DNA of 17,674 nt from an uncultured Oscillospiraceae bacterium (GTDB lineage Bacteria > Bacillota > Clostridia > Oscillospirales > Oscillospiraceae): the NCBI GenBank assembly GCA_910584045.1, contig CAJTYO010000058.1:1-17674 (forward strand). The letters are read 5' to 3'. Below the pieces are notes generated by a model that worked only from the letters and a program-made list of their open reading frames with translations, did no database searches and was not told the DNA's origin. Shown piece by piece: positions 7,898-14,800 of this stretch. The position numbers and the translations under genes were made by a program. The number at the start of each line of letters is the position of its first letter. The stretch's first letter is position 1.

Positions 7898-9120
7898 AGC
7901 GCGTTCAGCTCCTTCTCAATTTTCTCCACCGCGTCCCTGATGGTCCCGTCGTTCTCTGCGACCAGATCCGCGAAGGCGGTATACAGCGGCTCCCGCCGCC
8001 GCCACAGCTCCCCCAGGTCCGTACTCTGGGACACGGGCCGTCCCGCCGTAGACAACCGGGTCAGGTCCCGGCGGATGTGGACGATGACGCCGTTTTGATG
8101 GAGGGGAGCGTAGTTCTCCCGCCGGGTGACCACGCCGCCCCCGGTGCTGAGGACGCAGCCCGTGCGGGCCCCGGCCTCCTGAACGATCCGGGTCTCCAGG
8201 GCGCGGAAGGCGTCCTCGCCGTCCTGGGCGAAAATCTCCGGGATGGACTTTCCCGCCCGCTCTGCAGCCAGCCGGTCCAGATCCACGAATTTCTTCCCCA
8301 GCCGGCGGGCCAGAGCGCGGCCTATGGCGCTCTTACCACAGCCGGGCATCCCGATGAGCACCACGTTCCCAGTCTGCCGGACCAGCTCTGAGAGCACCGC
8401 CTCGGTGCGCTCTGCGGCGATGCTCCCGCCGGTGAACAGCTCTGCGGCACGCCGCGCCTGGGCCACCAGCATGGGCAGGCCGCAGGAGGACGGGACGCCA
8501 CGCACCTCGGCCTCCATCAGCAGAGCGGTGCGCAGAGGATTGTAGATGGCGTCCAGCACGCCGGTGAGATGAGGAAAATCCGACAGGGACACAGGCGAGA
8601 CGCCGCACTTGGGGTACATACCCACCGGGGAGGTGTTGATCAGAACCCCCGCGTCCCGGTGGCGGGAGAGGTTCTGGTAGTTGTCCTCTCCGCGGCGGGA
8701 GACCACGACAACCTGGGCCGCTCCCAGCTCCCGGGCGGCAGCCTGGGCGGTGCGGCTGGTGCCGCCGGAGCCTAGGATCACCACCTTTTTCCCCGACATA
8801 TCGATGCCGGTCCGCCTGGACAGATAGATCAGACCGTCGATGTCGGTATTGCAGCCTATGAGCCGTCCGTCCCGATTGACGATGGTGTTTACCGCCCCGA
8901 TGGCCGCGGCCCGAGGGTCCACCTCGTCGCACAGGGGGATCACCGTCTGTTTGTAGGGAATGGTGACGTTCAGCCCTTTGAATTCCCGGCGGCGCAGCAG
9001 CTCCTCCACCGCCTCCGGCGGCGTGGGCAGCAGACGGTAGTCGTAGCCTGCCAGAGCCCGGTGGATCTGAGGGGAGAAGCTGTGGCCCAGTTTTTCGCCT
9101 AAAAGACCGTATTCTATCAT
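7894..9120 (-). CDS. Fused shikimate dehydrogenase (AroE) - shikimate kinase (AroK)
   Basis: One 408-residue chain carries two consecutive shikimate-pathway enzymes. Residues 1-240 are AroE, which reduces 3-dehydroshikimate with NADPH: shikimate-binding SFS at 14-16, NVTIPYK with catalytic Lys57, Asn78, NTD with Asp93, the dinucleotide loop GSGGTSRTA at 117-125, NTSPVGMYP, and Gln221 in GLPMLVAQA. The segment after the nucleotide loop is shorter than in E. coli AroE. Residues 250-408 are AroK, which phosphorylates shikimate: P-loop GMPGCGKS at 257-264, DLD at 280-282, Arg306, GGG at 327-329, lid TAGRP with Arg361 and RREPLY near 375-380. All catalytic residues seen are intact. ATG at 9120 begins directly with the AroE fold (MIEYGLLG) after an AGGA about eleven bases upstream; a longer frame to 9228 would overlap the kinase gene and adds no homologous sequence. 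It overlaps aroQ by four bases. Confidence 0.95.
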   Translation of the reverse strand: MIEYGLLGEKLGHSFSPQIHRALAGYDYRLLPTPPEAVEELLRRREFKGLNVTIPYKQTVIPLCDEVDPRAAAIGAVNTIVNRDGRLIGCNTDIDGLIYLSRRTGIDMSGKKVVILGSGGTSRTAQAAARELGAAQVVVVSRRGEDNYQNLSRHRDAGVLINTSPVGMYPKCGVSPVSLSDFPHLTGVLDAIYNPLRTALLMEAEVRGVPSSCGLPMLVAQARRAAELFTGGSIAAERTEAVLSELVRQTGNVVLIGMPGCGKSAIGRALARRLGKKFVDLDRLAAERAGKSIPEIFAQDGEDAFRALETRIVQEAGARTGCVLSTGGGVVTRRENYAPLHQNGVIVHIRRDLTRLSTAGRPVSQSTDLGELWRRREPLYTAFADLVAENDGTIRDAVEKIEKELNAL

Positions 9121-9142
9121 GTTGCAGCCATTCCTATCTTCC

Positions 9143-10111
9143 TTACTGTTTTTCGCGGAGAAGGGCCAGCAGGGCGTTCTGCTTTTCCTGACGGACCTCC
9201 GGACCGTCATACTCTGCGGTCCAGACATAGGCCTCCAGCAGGACGTAGTACAGGCGGTACAGCGACATCCTCTCCCGCCGCGCCGGACTGCCCGACCCCG
9301 GAGGTTCTCGTCCGCACAGCGAGGTCAGCCCCGCGCCCCACTCGCTGGCAAACTCAAAGTCCACGTCCCCGAAGACCGCTCGGTCCCCATCAATGACGAC
9401 GGCAATCTCCCGGGCATCCTCTGTGAGCAGTACATTGCCCTCCCACATGTCCGTGTGGAGAAGCTGGGGCGTTTTAATCTCGTCCAATACGGGCCCGCCC
9501 GAGGCAAAGCGGCGGCGCAGAGCGGCAAAAACCTCCGGCGGAAATGGTCTATAGGCCTCCAGCCGGGTCAGGATGTCCTCCGCCTCGAACATAAACGCCT
9601 CCCGCCAGGAGCCGAACCGGATGCCCATGGCGATGCGGGACAGATAGCCAAAGCTGTCCCCCTCCACCTGATGGAGACGGTTAAGGTATGTCCCCACCTG
9701 GCGGCGGAGACGGCTCTTTTCATCCTCCGGCAGCTTCGCTTCCGCCATAACAACCGAGGGGATGTACTCTACAATCATCCAGTCTCTGGCAATGTGTTGC
9801 CGGGAGGCATCCCAGGCCAGGATTCGTGAACAGGGGACCTCCGCCACCTGGCAGAGACCGCACATCAAAACCTCCGCCGCCATCAAATTCAGCTCATGGC
9901 CCAGAAGCAGGTGCCGGTTGACAGGCCCCAAACGGAGCACCGCTCGCCGGTGCTCCGGGCCATATTCCACATAGTACGTGGTGTTGAACAGCCCGCCCGA
10001 CAGCAGACGGCTGCTCCTGATATCCCCTTCTCCCAGGGCGGCATGGAACAGAGCGGCGATCTCCTCCTGGGATGCCTCTTGAAAAAGATGGGAGGCACGG
10101 TTCACATCCAT
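9143..10111 (-). CDS. Phosphotransferase of the aminoglycoside/choline kinase fold (APH family)
   Basis: This 322-residue cytoplasmic protein has the kinase signature of the APH family: an N-lobe glycine-rich stretch (LLSGGLFNTTYYVEY, 37-50), the Brenner motif HTDMWEGN with His219, catalytic Asp221 and Asn226, and the metal-binding VVIDGDRA (Asp241, Asp243) followed by GDVDFEFA. It should transfer phosphate from ATP to a small molecule or sugar. Family relatives include choline, homoserine, fructosamine and aminoglycoside kinases; the substrate here cannot be read from sequence. The ATG at 10111 lies seven bases after AAAGGAG, and only 16 bases separate it from the pheA stop. The aroE-aroK gene starts 22 bases after its own stop. 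Its position between pheA and shikimate genes is unusual. There is no evidence that it is an antibiotic-resistance gene. Confidence 0.88.
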   Translation of the reverse strand: MDVNRASHLFQEASQEEIAALFHAALGEGDIRSSRLLSGGLFNTTYYVEYGPEHRRAVLRLGPVNRHLLLGHELNLMAAEVLMCGLCQVAEVPCSRILAWDASRQHIARDWMIVEYIPSVVMAEAKLPEDEKSRLRRQVGTYLNRLHQVEGDSFGYLSRIAMGIRFGSWREAFMFEAEDILTRLEAYRPFPPEVFAALRRRFASGGPVLDEIKTPQLLHTDMWEGNVLLTEDAREIAVVIDGDRAVFGDVDFEFASEWGAGLTSLCGREPPGSGSPARRERMSLYRLYYVLLEAYVWTAEYDGPEVRQEKQNALLALLREKQ

Positions 10112-10127
10112 AGGTAGGCTCCTTTCG

Positions 10128-11258
10128 TCAGAATATCTCGCTGTAGGCCCCCAGGAACGTGAAAAACTCATCCTTCTCCAGCTGGCTGAGGACAGCCTGG
10201 GTGTCCGCGCTGCGGACGGAGGCGTCCACATCGAAATAGAAGCGGAACTCAAAATCTTTGGCGGGGATGGGACGGCTCTCCAGCTTGCAGATGTTCAATC
10301 CCCGGGTGGCGAACTTGGCGATCAGGCTGTAAAGGGAGCCGGGGCGGTGACTGGTGGAGGTGACAAAGGTAATCTTGTTGGCTCCGTCATAAATTTCCAG
10401 GTCCTTGGAGATGCAGATGAAGCGGGTGTAGTTGTGGTCGGAGTTGGAGACCTTGTCAGATAGAGAGGTCAGACCGTACAGCGCCCCACAGTCGGCGGAG
10501 GCGATGGCAGCCGTGTCCGTGCGCCCGCTCTCGGCCACATACTTAGCGGCGGCGGCGTTATTGGAGAACACAGTGAGCTTCACGCCCCGGGCCTTCAGGA
10601 AGTCGCTGCACTGGTTGAGCGACTGCTCGTGGGCCACGATCTCCTTCACATCCTCCAACCTCACCCCCGGGCGGGCCAGGAGGTGGTGCTCGATCTTCAG
10701 CTTCAGACTGCGCACAATCTTGCAGTTGTACTTCTCCATCAGGTCGTACACCTCGGTGACGGACCCGGCGGAGGAGTTTTCAATGGGCAGGATGCCATAG
10801 CGGCACATACCATTCTCCACCGCCCGGAACACGCCGTCAAACCGGCCGAAGTACATAATCTGGGGCAGGGCAAACATCTTGCCGCAGGCAATCTGTGAGT
10901 AGGCTCCCTCGATGCCCTGGCAGGCCACAACGGCGCGAGAGGGGAAATCCCCGGCGGACGAGGCCAGAATGTCCCGGCACAGCTTCGATTCCCCGGTGCG
11001 CAGTCGGTCCTCCTGGTAGTCCCGGCTCAGCTCCAGCAGGGTGGAATAGAGGATCTTGGCATACTCCTGCAGCTCCTCGCCGCACAGGCCGGTGACACGG
11101 TACAGGATTTCCCGCTCTCGCCCGGCGGCCAGAACGGGGGTGCTGTGCTCCCGCTTATAGTCCGCCACCTGCTTGACGGTTTCCATCCTCTTTTTAAAGA
11201 GCCCGGCCAGCTCGTCGTCGATCCGGTCCAGCTGCTCCCTGTAATCTTGTAAGTCCAT
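10128..11258 (-). CDS. pheA: Bifunctional chorismate mutase / prephenate dehydratase
   Basis: It turns chorismate into prephenate and then phenylpyruvate, the committed route to phenylalanine. The 376 residues fall into three parts: an AroQ-type chorismate mutase (about 1-85, with Arg12, Arg24, Lys35 and the GREREIL block), a prephenate dehydratase domain (about 108-285, with GIEGAYS, GILPIENSSAGSV and the catalytic TRF at 278-280), and an ACT domain (about 296-372) with ESRP at 327-330, the usual phenylalanine-binding site for feedback inhibition. The GALV motif of the ACT domain reads GSLY (307-310). I choose ATG 11258 because GGAGG lies eight bases before it; the upstream ATG at 11273 overlaps that ribosome binding site. 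It is the first gene of the minus-strand run and follows a strong promoter. Confidence 0.96.
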   Translation of the reverse strand: MDLQDYREQLDRIDDELAGLFKKRMETVKQVADYKREHSTPVLAAGREREILYRVTGLCGEELQEYAKILYSTLLELSRDYQEDRLRTGESKLCRDILASSAGDFPSRAVVACQGIEGAYSQIACGKMFALPQIMYFGRFDGVFRAVENGMCRYGILPIENSSAGSVTEVYDLMEKYNCKIVRSLKLKIEHHLLARPGVRLEDVKEIVAHEQSLNQCSDFLKARGVKLTVFSNNAAAAKYVAESGRTDTAAIASADCGALYGLTSLSDKVSNSDHNYTRFICISKDLEIYDGANKITFVTSTSHRPGSLYSLIAKFATRGLNICKLESRPIPAKDFEFRFYFDVDASVRSADTQAVLSQLEKDEFFTFLGAYSEIF

Positions 11259-11344
11259 AATAGCTGCCTCCATTTATCTATCCGCCGCTTTGTGAGGGCG
11301 GGTTTTCCATTGGAACGGTCCGCCGAAGCGGCCGCATAGCGGTC

Positions 11345-11373
11345 ATTATATCACAGTCTCCTCCAAATTTCAA
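11345..11373 (-). promoter_or_regulatory. Sigma-A promoter of the pheA-aro operon
   Basis: On the minus strand TTGAAA (-35, 11368-11373) and TATAAT (-10, 11345-11350) are 17 bases apart, and TG stands one base before the -10 (TGATATAAT), making an extended -10. Transcription should start near 11338, about 80 bases before the pheA ATG. Confidence 0.75.
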
Positions 11374-11505
11374 ATTTTATCTCGGTAAATGGATAAAGAA
11401 AGTTCCATCTCCCTCATATTACGAACGCTCTTGTGCATACTGTACAATAATAAGCTGCAAATGTTTTACATAGTGCCAAAATTTACCGCTTCAGCCATTT
11501 TCCTC

Positions 11506-11533
11506 TTGCATATTTGTTAGAATGTGATATGAT
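11506..11533 (+). promoter_or_regulatory. Promoter of the carbohydrate-uptake operon
   Basis: TTGCAT (11506-11511) and TATGAT (11528-11533) are 16 bases apart, with an extended -10 (TGATATGAT). Transcription should begin near 11540, so the inverted repeat at 11548-11569 falls just downstream of the start, where a bound repressor could block RNA polymerase. Confidence 0.65.
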
Positions 11534-11547
11534 AGCTTCACCAACCG

Positions 11548-11569
11548 GAAACGTTATCGGTAACGTTTC
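11548..11569. promoter_or_regulatory. Perfect inverted repeat, likely operator for the LacI-family regulator
   Basis: The arms GAAACGTTA (11548-11556) and TAACGTTTC (11561-11569) are exact reverse complements with TCGG between them. Each arm also contains AACGTT, the CG-centred core typical of LacI/GalR-family operators, so it may be read as two adjacent half-overlapping sites. It lies about 8-29 bases after the predicted start of transcription. The cognate protein is inferred to be the regulator encoded at 14801-15814. Confidence 0.6.
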
Positions 11570-11579
11570 TAATAAATTG

Positions 11580-11596
11580 GTTTCAAGTACTGAAAC
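11580..11596. repeat. Inverted repeat abutting the ribosome binding site of the binding-protein gene
   Basis: GTTTCA (11580-11585) and TGAAAC (11591-11596) are exact reverse complements separated by AGTAC. The right arm ends one base before AGGAGG (11597-11602). It could be a second protein-binding site or a short mRNA hairpin close to the Shine-Dalgarno sequence. Confidence 0.4.
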
Positions 11597-11607
11597 AGGA
11601 GGAAAAA

Positions 11608-12884
11608 ATGATGAAAAAGGTATTGGCGCTTGTTCTGGCCATGGTGATGAGCCTGGCCCTGCTGGCCGGCTGCGGAGGCGGCAGTAAATCCGGTTCCGTC
11701 TACTGGCTGAACTTCAAACCCGAGTCTGACGAGGTGCTCCAGAAGGTCGCCGCCCTGTACAAGGAGAAAAAGGGCGTGGACGTGAAGGTGGTCACCGCCG
11801 CTTCCGGCACCTACGGCCAGACCATGAACTCCGAGATGGATAAGTCCGCACCCCCACGATCTTTGTCATGACCAATCAAGCCGACGTTGACACCTGGCAG
11901 GATTACTGCCTGGATCTCAAGGACGCCGCCATCACCAAGGAACTGAACACCGACGCCTATGAGCTTTTCGCCGCTGACGGCAAGCTGGCCTCTATCGGCT
12001 ACTGCTATGAGTGCTACGGCATCATCGTCAACCCCGATCTCCTTGAGACGGCCGGCTACTCCGTGGATGAGATCAAGGGCTTTGATACCCTCAAGCAGGT
12101 AGCCGAGGACATTCACGCCCGCGCCGGCGAGCTGGGCTTCGACGCCTTTACATCTTCTGACATGGACAGCTCCTCCAACTGGCGCTTCACCGGCCACTTG
12201 GTCAACGCGGCCTACTTCTATGAGTCCCGCGACGACGGCGGCTGGCCCGTGTGCCCGCCCAGCATCAAGGGTACATATATGGACAACTACAAGGCCCTCT
12301 ATGACCTGTGCATCAACAACAGCACCGTCGCGCCCACCGAGCTGGCCAACGGCGGTCACGATGCCCAGAACGAGTTCAAGAGCGGCAAGGCGGTTTTCTA
12401 TGTTAACGGCTCCTGGGAGTACGAAGCCATTAAGGACTCCGTCCCCAACGCCACAATGATCCCCTACTACTGCGGTGTGGCTGGCGAGGAGAAGGCCGGC
12501 CTGAACTGCGGCACCGGCAGCTACTGGTCCATCAACGCCAAGGCCTCCGAGGCCGATCAGCAGGCCACCATGGACTTCATGGTCTGGTGCGTCACCGATC
12601 CCGAGGCCTCCCGTATGCTGGTTGACACCTTCGGCGTCATGCCCTATACCCAGTCCGCCGAGTCAACCAACGGCTTCCTGGCCGCCGCCGACAGATACAC
12701 CACCGACGGCTGCTACAACATGGAGTGGGTCACCAATTATCAGCCCAACGTGGACGAGTACCGTGCCGGCGTCGTTTCTGCTATGAACCAGTACAACGCC
12801 GACCAGTCCGACGCCAACTGGGAGCTGGTTCGGACCGCTTATGTTGAGGGCTGGGCTATTCAGTACCAGGCCGTGAACGGCTAA
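11608..12884 (+). pseudogene. Carbohydrate ABC transporter substrate-binding lipoprotein, split by a frameshift at a C5 tract
   Basis: The two frames 11608-11871 and 11868-12884 together make one extracellular sugar-binding protein of about 424 residues, the usual size for the MalE-like class. The first frame has a lipoprotein signal with lipobox LAGC (Cys22) and the N-terminal lobe start, and ends at DKSAPPRSLS. The second begins at once with the continuation (MTNQADVDTWQDY). Reading through with one base added (or two removed) in CCCCC at 11851-11855 joins them as SAP(P)TIFVMTNQ. The second ATG at 11868 overlaps the first TGA (ATGA) but has no ribosome binding site and no export signal. AGGAGG precedes the two possible starts at 11608 and 11611. 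The protein would deliver sugar to the permeases downstream. The break is either a real mutation or, quite possibly, a homopolymer sequencing error. Ligand is inferred from the phosphorylase: an alpha-glucan or maltodextrin. Confidence 0.85.
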
Positions 12885-12913
12885 GGCAAATTCAACGCTG
12901 GACATATGACGAA

Positions 12914-12950
12914 AGCGGGGCGGGCCCAGTCGCCCGTCCCGCTATTTTTA
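12914..12950 (+). terminator. Intergenic terminator-like hairpin between binding protein and permeases
   Basis: A 12-pair GC-rich stem (AGCGGGGCGGGC at 12914-12925 with GCCCGTCCCGCT at 12932-12943, one G-U pair, loop of 6) is followed by ATTTTTA. It has the form of an intrinsic terminator. Because the permeases follow 33 bases later without a visible promoter, it probably acts as a partial terminator or 3' stabiliser that keeps binding-protein mRNA more abundant than permease mRNA. Confidence 0.75.
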
Positions 12951-12982
12951 AGAGATTTGAGAGAAAGGAAGCTGAACCCGTC

Positions 12983-13885
12983 ATGAAGAAAAAACTTGCG
13001 AAAGGCAACACCCTTCAGGCGTCTATCCGCCGCTGGGGACTGCTGTTCCTTGGTCCTGTGGTAGCCGCTTTCGTTATTGGCTTTGTCTGGCCCTTTGTGC
13101 AGGGCATTTACCTGTCTTTCTGTCAATTCAAGTTGGTTTCCGACGCCACATTTATCGGCTTCAATAACTACATTAAGGCGTTTCAGGACGTCACCTTTAC
13201 CCACGCCTTCTGGTACACGGCGCTCTTCGCCATCACAAGCCTGATTATTATCAATGTGCTGGCTTTCGCCGTGGCCTACGCCCTGACCCAGAGCATCAAA
13301 GGGAGCAACCTGTTCCGCACGGTGTTTTTTATGCCCAACCTCATCGGCGGCATCGTGCTGGGCTACATCTGGTCCATGATCTTTGACGGCATCCTGGGCC
13401 GCATGAATACCTCCATTCTGCTGGAGAGCCGGTACGGCTTCTGGGGCCTTATCATTCTCATGTGCTGGCAGCAGATCGGCTATATGATGATTATCTACAT
13501 CGCCGGTCTCCAGGCCGTGCCGGAGGATATGATCGAGGCCGCCCGTATCGACGGGGCCACCAAGGTCCAGACCCTTTTCCGGGTCACTATCCCCAATGTG
13601 ATGCCCTCCATCACCATCTGCATGTTTTTGTCCCTGACCAATGGATTCAAGCTCTTCGATCAGAACCTGGCCCTTACGGCCGGTCAGCCTTTCATTATCC
13701 AGCCCGACGGCTCCACCATCAAGACCACTGAGATGCTGGCCTTGAACATCTATAACACGTTCTATACCGCCAACTCCTCCTCCCAGGGCGTGGCGCAGGC
13801 CAAGGCTGTCATCTTCTTTATTCTGGTGGCTGGACTGGGTCTGGCCCAACTGGGATACACCCGCAAAAAGGAGGTACAACAATAA
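12983..13885 (+). CDS. Carbohydrate ABC transporter permease, MalF/UgpA type
   Basis: This 300-residue membrane protein is one half of the sugar channel. It shows about six hydrophobic segments (first at about 18-38) and an EAA loop at about 181-208 (EDMIEAARIDGATKVQTLFR...P) that contacts the ATPase. It lacks the long extra periplasmic domain of E. coli MalF and so matches the shorter Gram-positive CUT1 form. AAAGGA stands about 13 bases before the ATG, somewhat far. The stop overlaps the next permease start by one base (TAATG), so the pair is translationally coupled. No ATPase is encoded in this cluster; a shared MsmX/MalK-like ATPase elsewhere in the genome is the usual solution in Firmicutes. 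Confidence 0.93.
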   Translation: MKKKLAKGNTLQASIRRWGLLFLGPVVAAFVIGFVWPFVQGIYLSFCQFKLVSDATFIGFNNYIKAFQDVTFTHAFWYTALFAITSLIIINVLAFAVAYALTQSIKGSNLFRTVFFMPNLIGGIVLGYIWSMIFDGILGRMNTSILLESRYGFWGLIILMCWQQIGYMMIIYIAGLQAVPEDMIEAARIDGATKVQTLFRVTIPNVMPSITICMFLSLTNGFKLFDQNLALTAGQPFIIQPDGSTIKTTEMLALNIYNTFYTANSSSQGVAQAKAVIFFILVAGLGLAQLGYTRKKEVQQ

Positions 13886-14742
13886 TGAAAAAGAGCTCTC
13901 TTACCGCCGAACGCCGCCGGAAAACAATTCTGTCCGTGGTCTTGGGCGTCATCTGCGTCATCTATGTGCTGCCTGTGCTGACAGTGGTTCTCAATTCCTT
14001 TAAGCTCAATACCTTCGTCAAAACCGACACATTCGCCCTGCCCGCCGGGGAGATGTGGGCCGGGTTCTCCAACTTCATCAAGGGTATGACCTTTGGCAAC
14101 TACCCCTTCTGGAAGAGTGTGCTGTACAGTATCGTCATCACTCTGCTGTCCACGGCGCTGATCCTCTTCTGCACCTCCATGGCCGCCTGGTACATCACCC
14201 GGGTGAACTCCAAGTTCTGTAAGACGCTGTACTACCTGTGCGTGTTCTCCATGGTGGTCCCCTTCCAGATGGTCATGTTCACCCTGTCCAAGACGGCGGA
14301 TTCCCTGAAGCTGAACACCCCCTGGACCATCCCCATCGTATACCTGGGGTTCGGCGCAGGGCTGGCTATCTTCATGTTTGCGGGCTTTGTCAAGTCCATC
14401 CCCCTGGAGATTGAGGAGGCGGCGGCTATTGACGGCTGCGGCCCCGTGCGGACGTTCTTCTCCGTGGTGCTGCCCATGCTGAAGCCCACCATGATCTCCG
14501 TGGGCATTCTGGAGATCATGTGGGTGTGGAACGACTACCTGCTGCCGGTGCTGGTGCTGGACATCAACGAATACCGAACCATCCCCATCCACATTCAGTA
14601 TCTGAAGGGCAGCTATGGCACGGTGGACCTGGGCGCCACCATGGCCCTGATTCTGCTGAGCATTATTCCGGTGATTGCCTTCTACCTCTCCTGCCAGAAG
14701 CACATTATCAAGGGCGTGGCTGCCGGCGCGGTGAAAGGATAA
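13885..14742 (+). CDS. Carbohydrate ABC transporter permease, MalG/UgpE type
   Basis: This is the second channel subunit, 285 residues, with about six membrane segments (first at about 15-37) and an EAA loop at about 174-200 (LEIEEAAAIDGCGPVRTFF...P). The segment VWNDYLLPVLVL after the loop is typical of MalG-type CUT1 permeases. AAGGAGG lies ten bases before its ATG, inside the end of the upstream permease. It should pair with that permease in a 1:1 channel that receives sugar from the binding lipoprotein. Its stop codon is followed within three bases by the promoter of the regulator gene. Confidence 0.94.
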   Translation: MKKSSLTAERRRKTILSVVLGVICVIYVLPVLTVVLNSFKLNTFVKTDTFALPAGEMWAGFSNFIKGMTFGNYPFWKSVLYSIVITLLSTALILFCTSMAAWYITRVNSKFCKTLYYLCVFSMVVPFQMVMFTLSKTADSLKLNTPWTIPIVYLGFGAGLAIFMFAGFVKSIPLEIEEAAAIDGCGPVRTFFSVVLPMLKPTMISVGILEIMWVWNDYLLPVLVLDINEYRTIPIHIQYLKGSYGTVDLGATMALILLSIIPVIAFYLSCQKHIIKGVAAGAVKG

Positions 14743-14744
14743 CC

Positions 14745-14773
14745 TTGCATTTCCCTACGGAGTCTGTTATGAT
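14745..14773 (+). promoter_or_regulatory. Own promoter of the LacI-family regulator gene
   Basis: TTGCAT (14745-14750) and TATGAT (14768-14773) are 17 bases apart with an extended -10 (TGTTATGAT). Both hexamers are identical to those of the operon promoter at 11506-11533. No AACGTT-type operator is seen near it, so autoregulation is not evident. Confidence 0.65.
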
Positions 14774-14800
14774 AGGCTGAAAAGGAGAGGAGGTGTTCCC

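Larger units (their letters stand above)
11259..11607. other. Divergent intergenic control region between pheA and the glucan-uptake operon
   Basis: These 349 bases hold no gene. They contain a minus-strand promoter at 11345-11373, a plus-strand promoter at 11506-11533 and two inverted repeats at 11548-11569 and 11580-11596. The pheA leader (about 80 bases) includes a small CCGC-TTCG-GCGG hairpin but no T-box, no Phe-rich leader peptide and no attenuator that I can see. The part between the promoters (11374-11505) is AT-rich and shows no recognisable element. Confidence 0.7.

Noticed and set aside
9121..9228. An N-terminal extension of AroE-AroK to an ATG at 9228
   Set aside because: The added residues do not resemble AroE, overlap the kinase gene, and the AroE fold starts exactly at the ATG at 9120.
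9143..10111. Aminoglycoside resistance gene
   Set aside because: Only the general APH fold motifs are shared; the setting is a biosynthetic operon and no resistance-specific feature is visible.
10112..10252. An N-terminal extension of the kinase to an ATG at 10252
   Set aside because: It would overlap pheA, whereas ATG 10111 has an AAAGGAG at ideal distance.
11259..11338. A T-box, attenuator or Phe-rich leader peptide before pheA
   Set aside because: The leader is only about 80 bases; a short frame present there (MTAMRPLRRTVP...) has no ribosome binding site and no phenylalanine, and no terminator/antiterminator pair is visible.
11546..11559. A CcpA cre site instead of a specific LacI-type operator
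   Set aside because: The site misses several positions of the usual cre consensus (the leading WT and the last W), while the perfect inverted repeat and the nearby regulator gene favour a local operator. CcpA binding is not excluded.
11868..12884. Treating the second binding-protein frame as an independent gene
   Set aside because: It has no ribosome binding site or export signal and begins in the middle of a solute-binding protein fold that continues from the upstream frame.
12881..14703. Long minus-strand frames opposite the two sugar permeases
   Set aside because: His/Gly/Asp-rich shadows of clear CUT1 permease genes.
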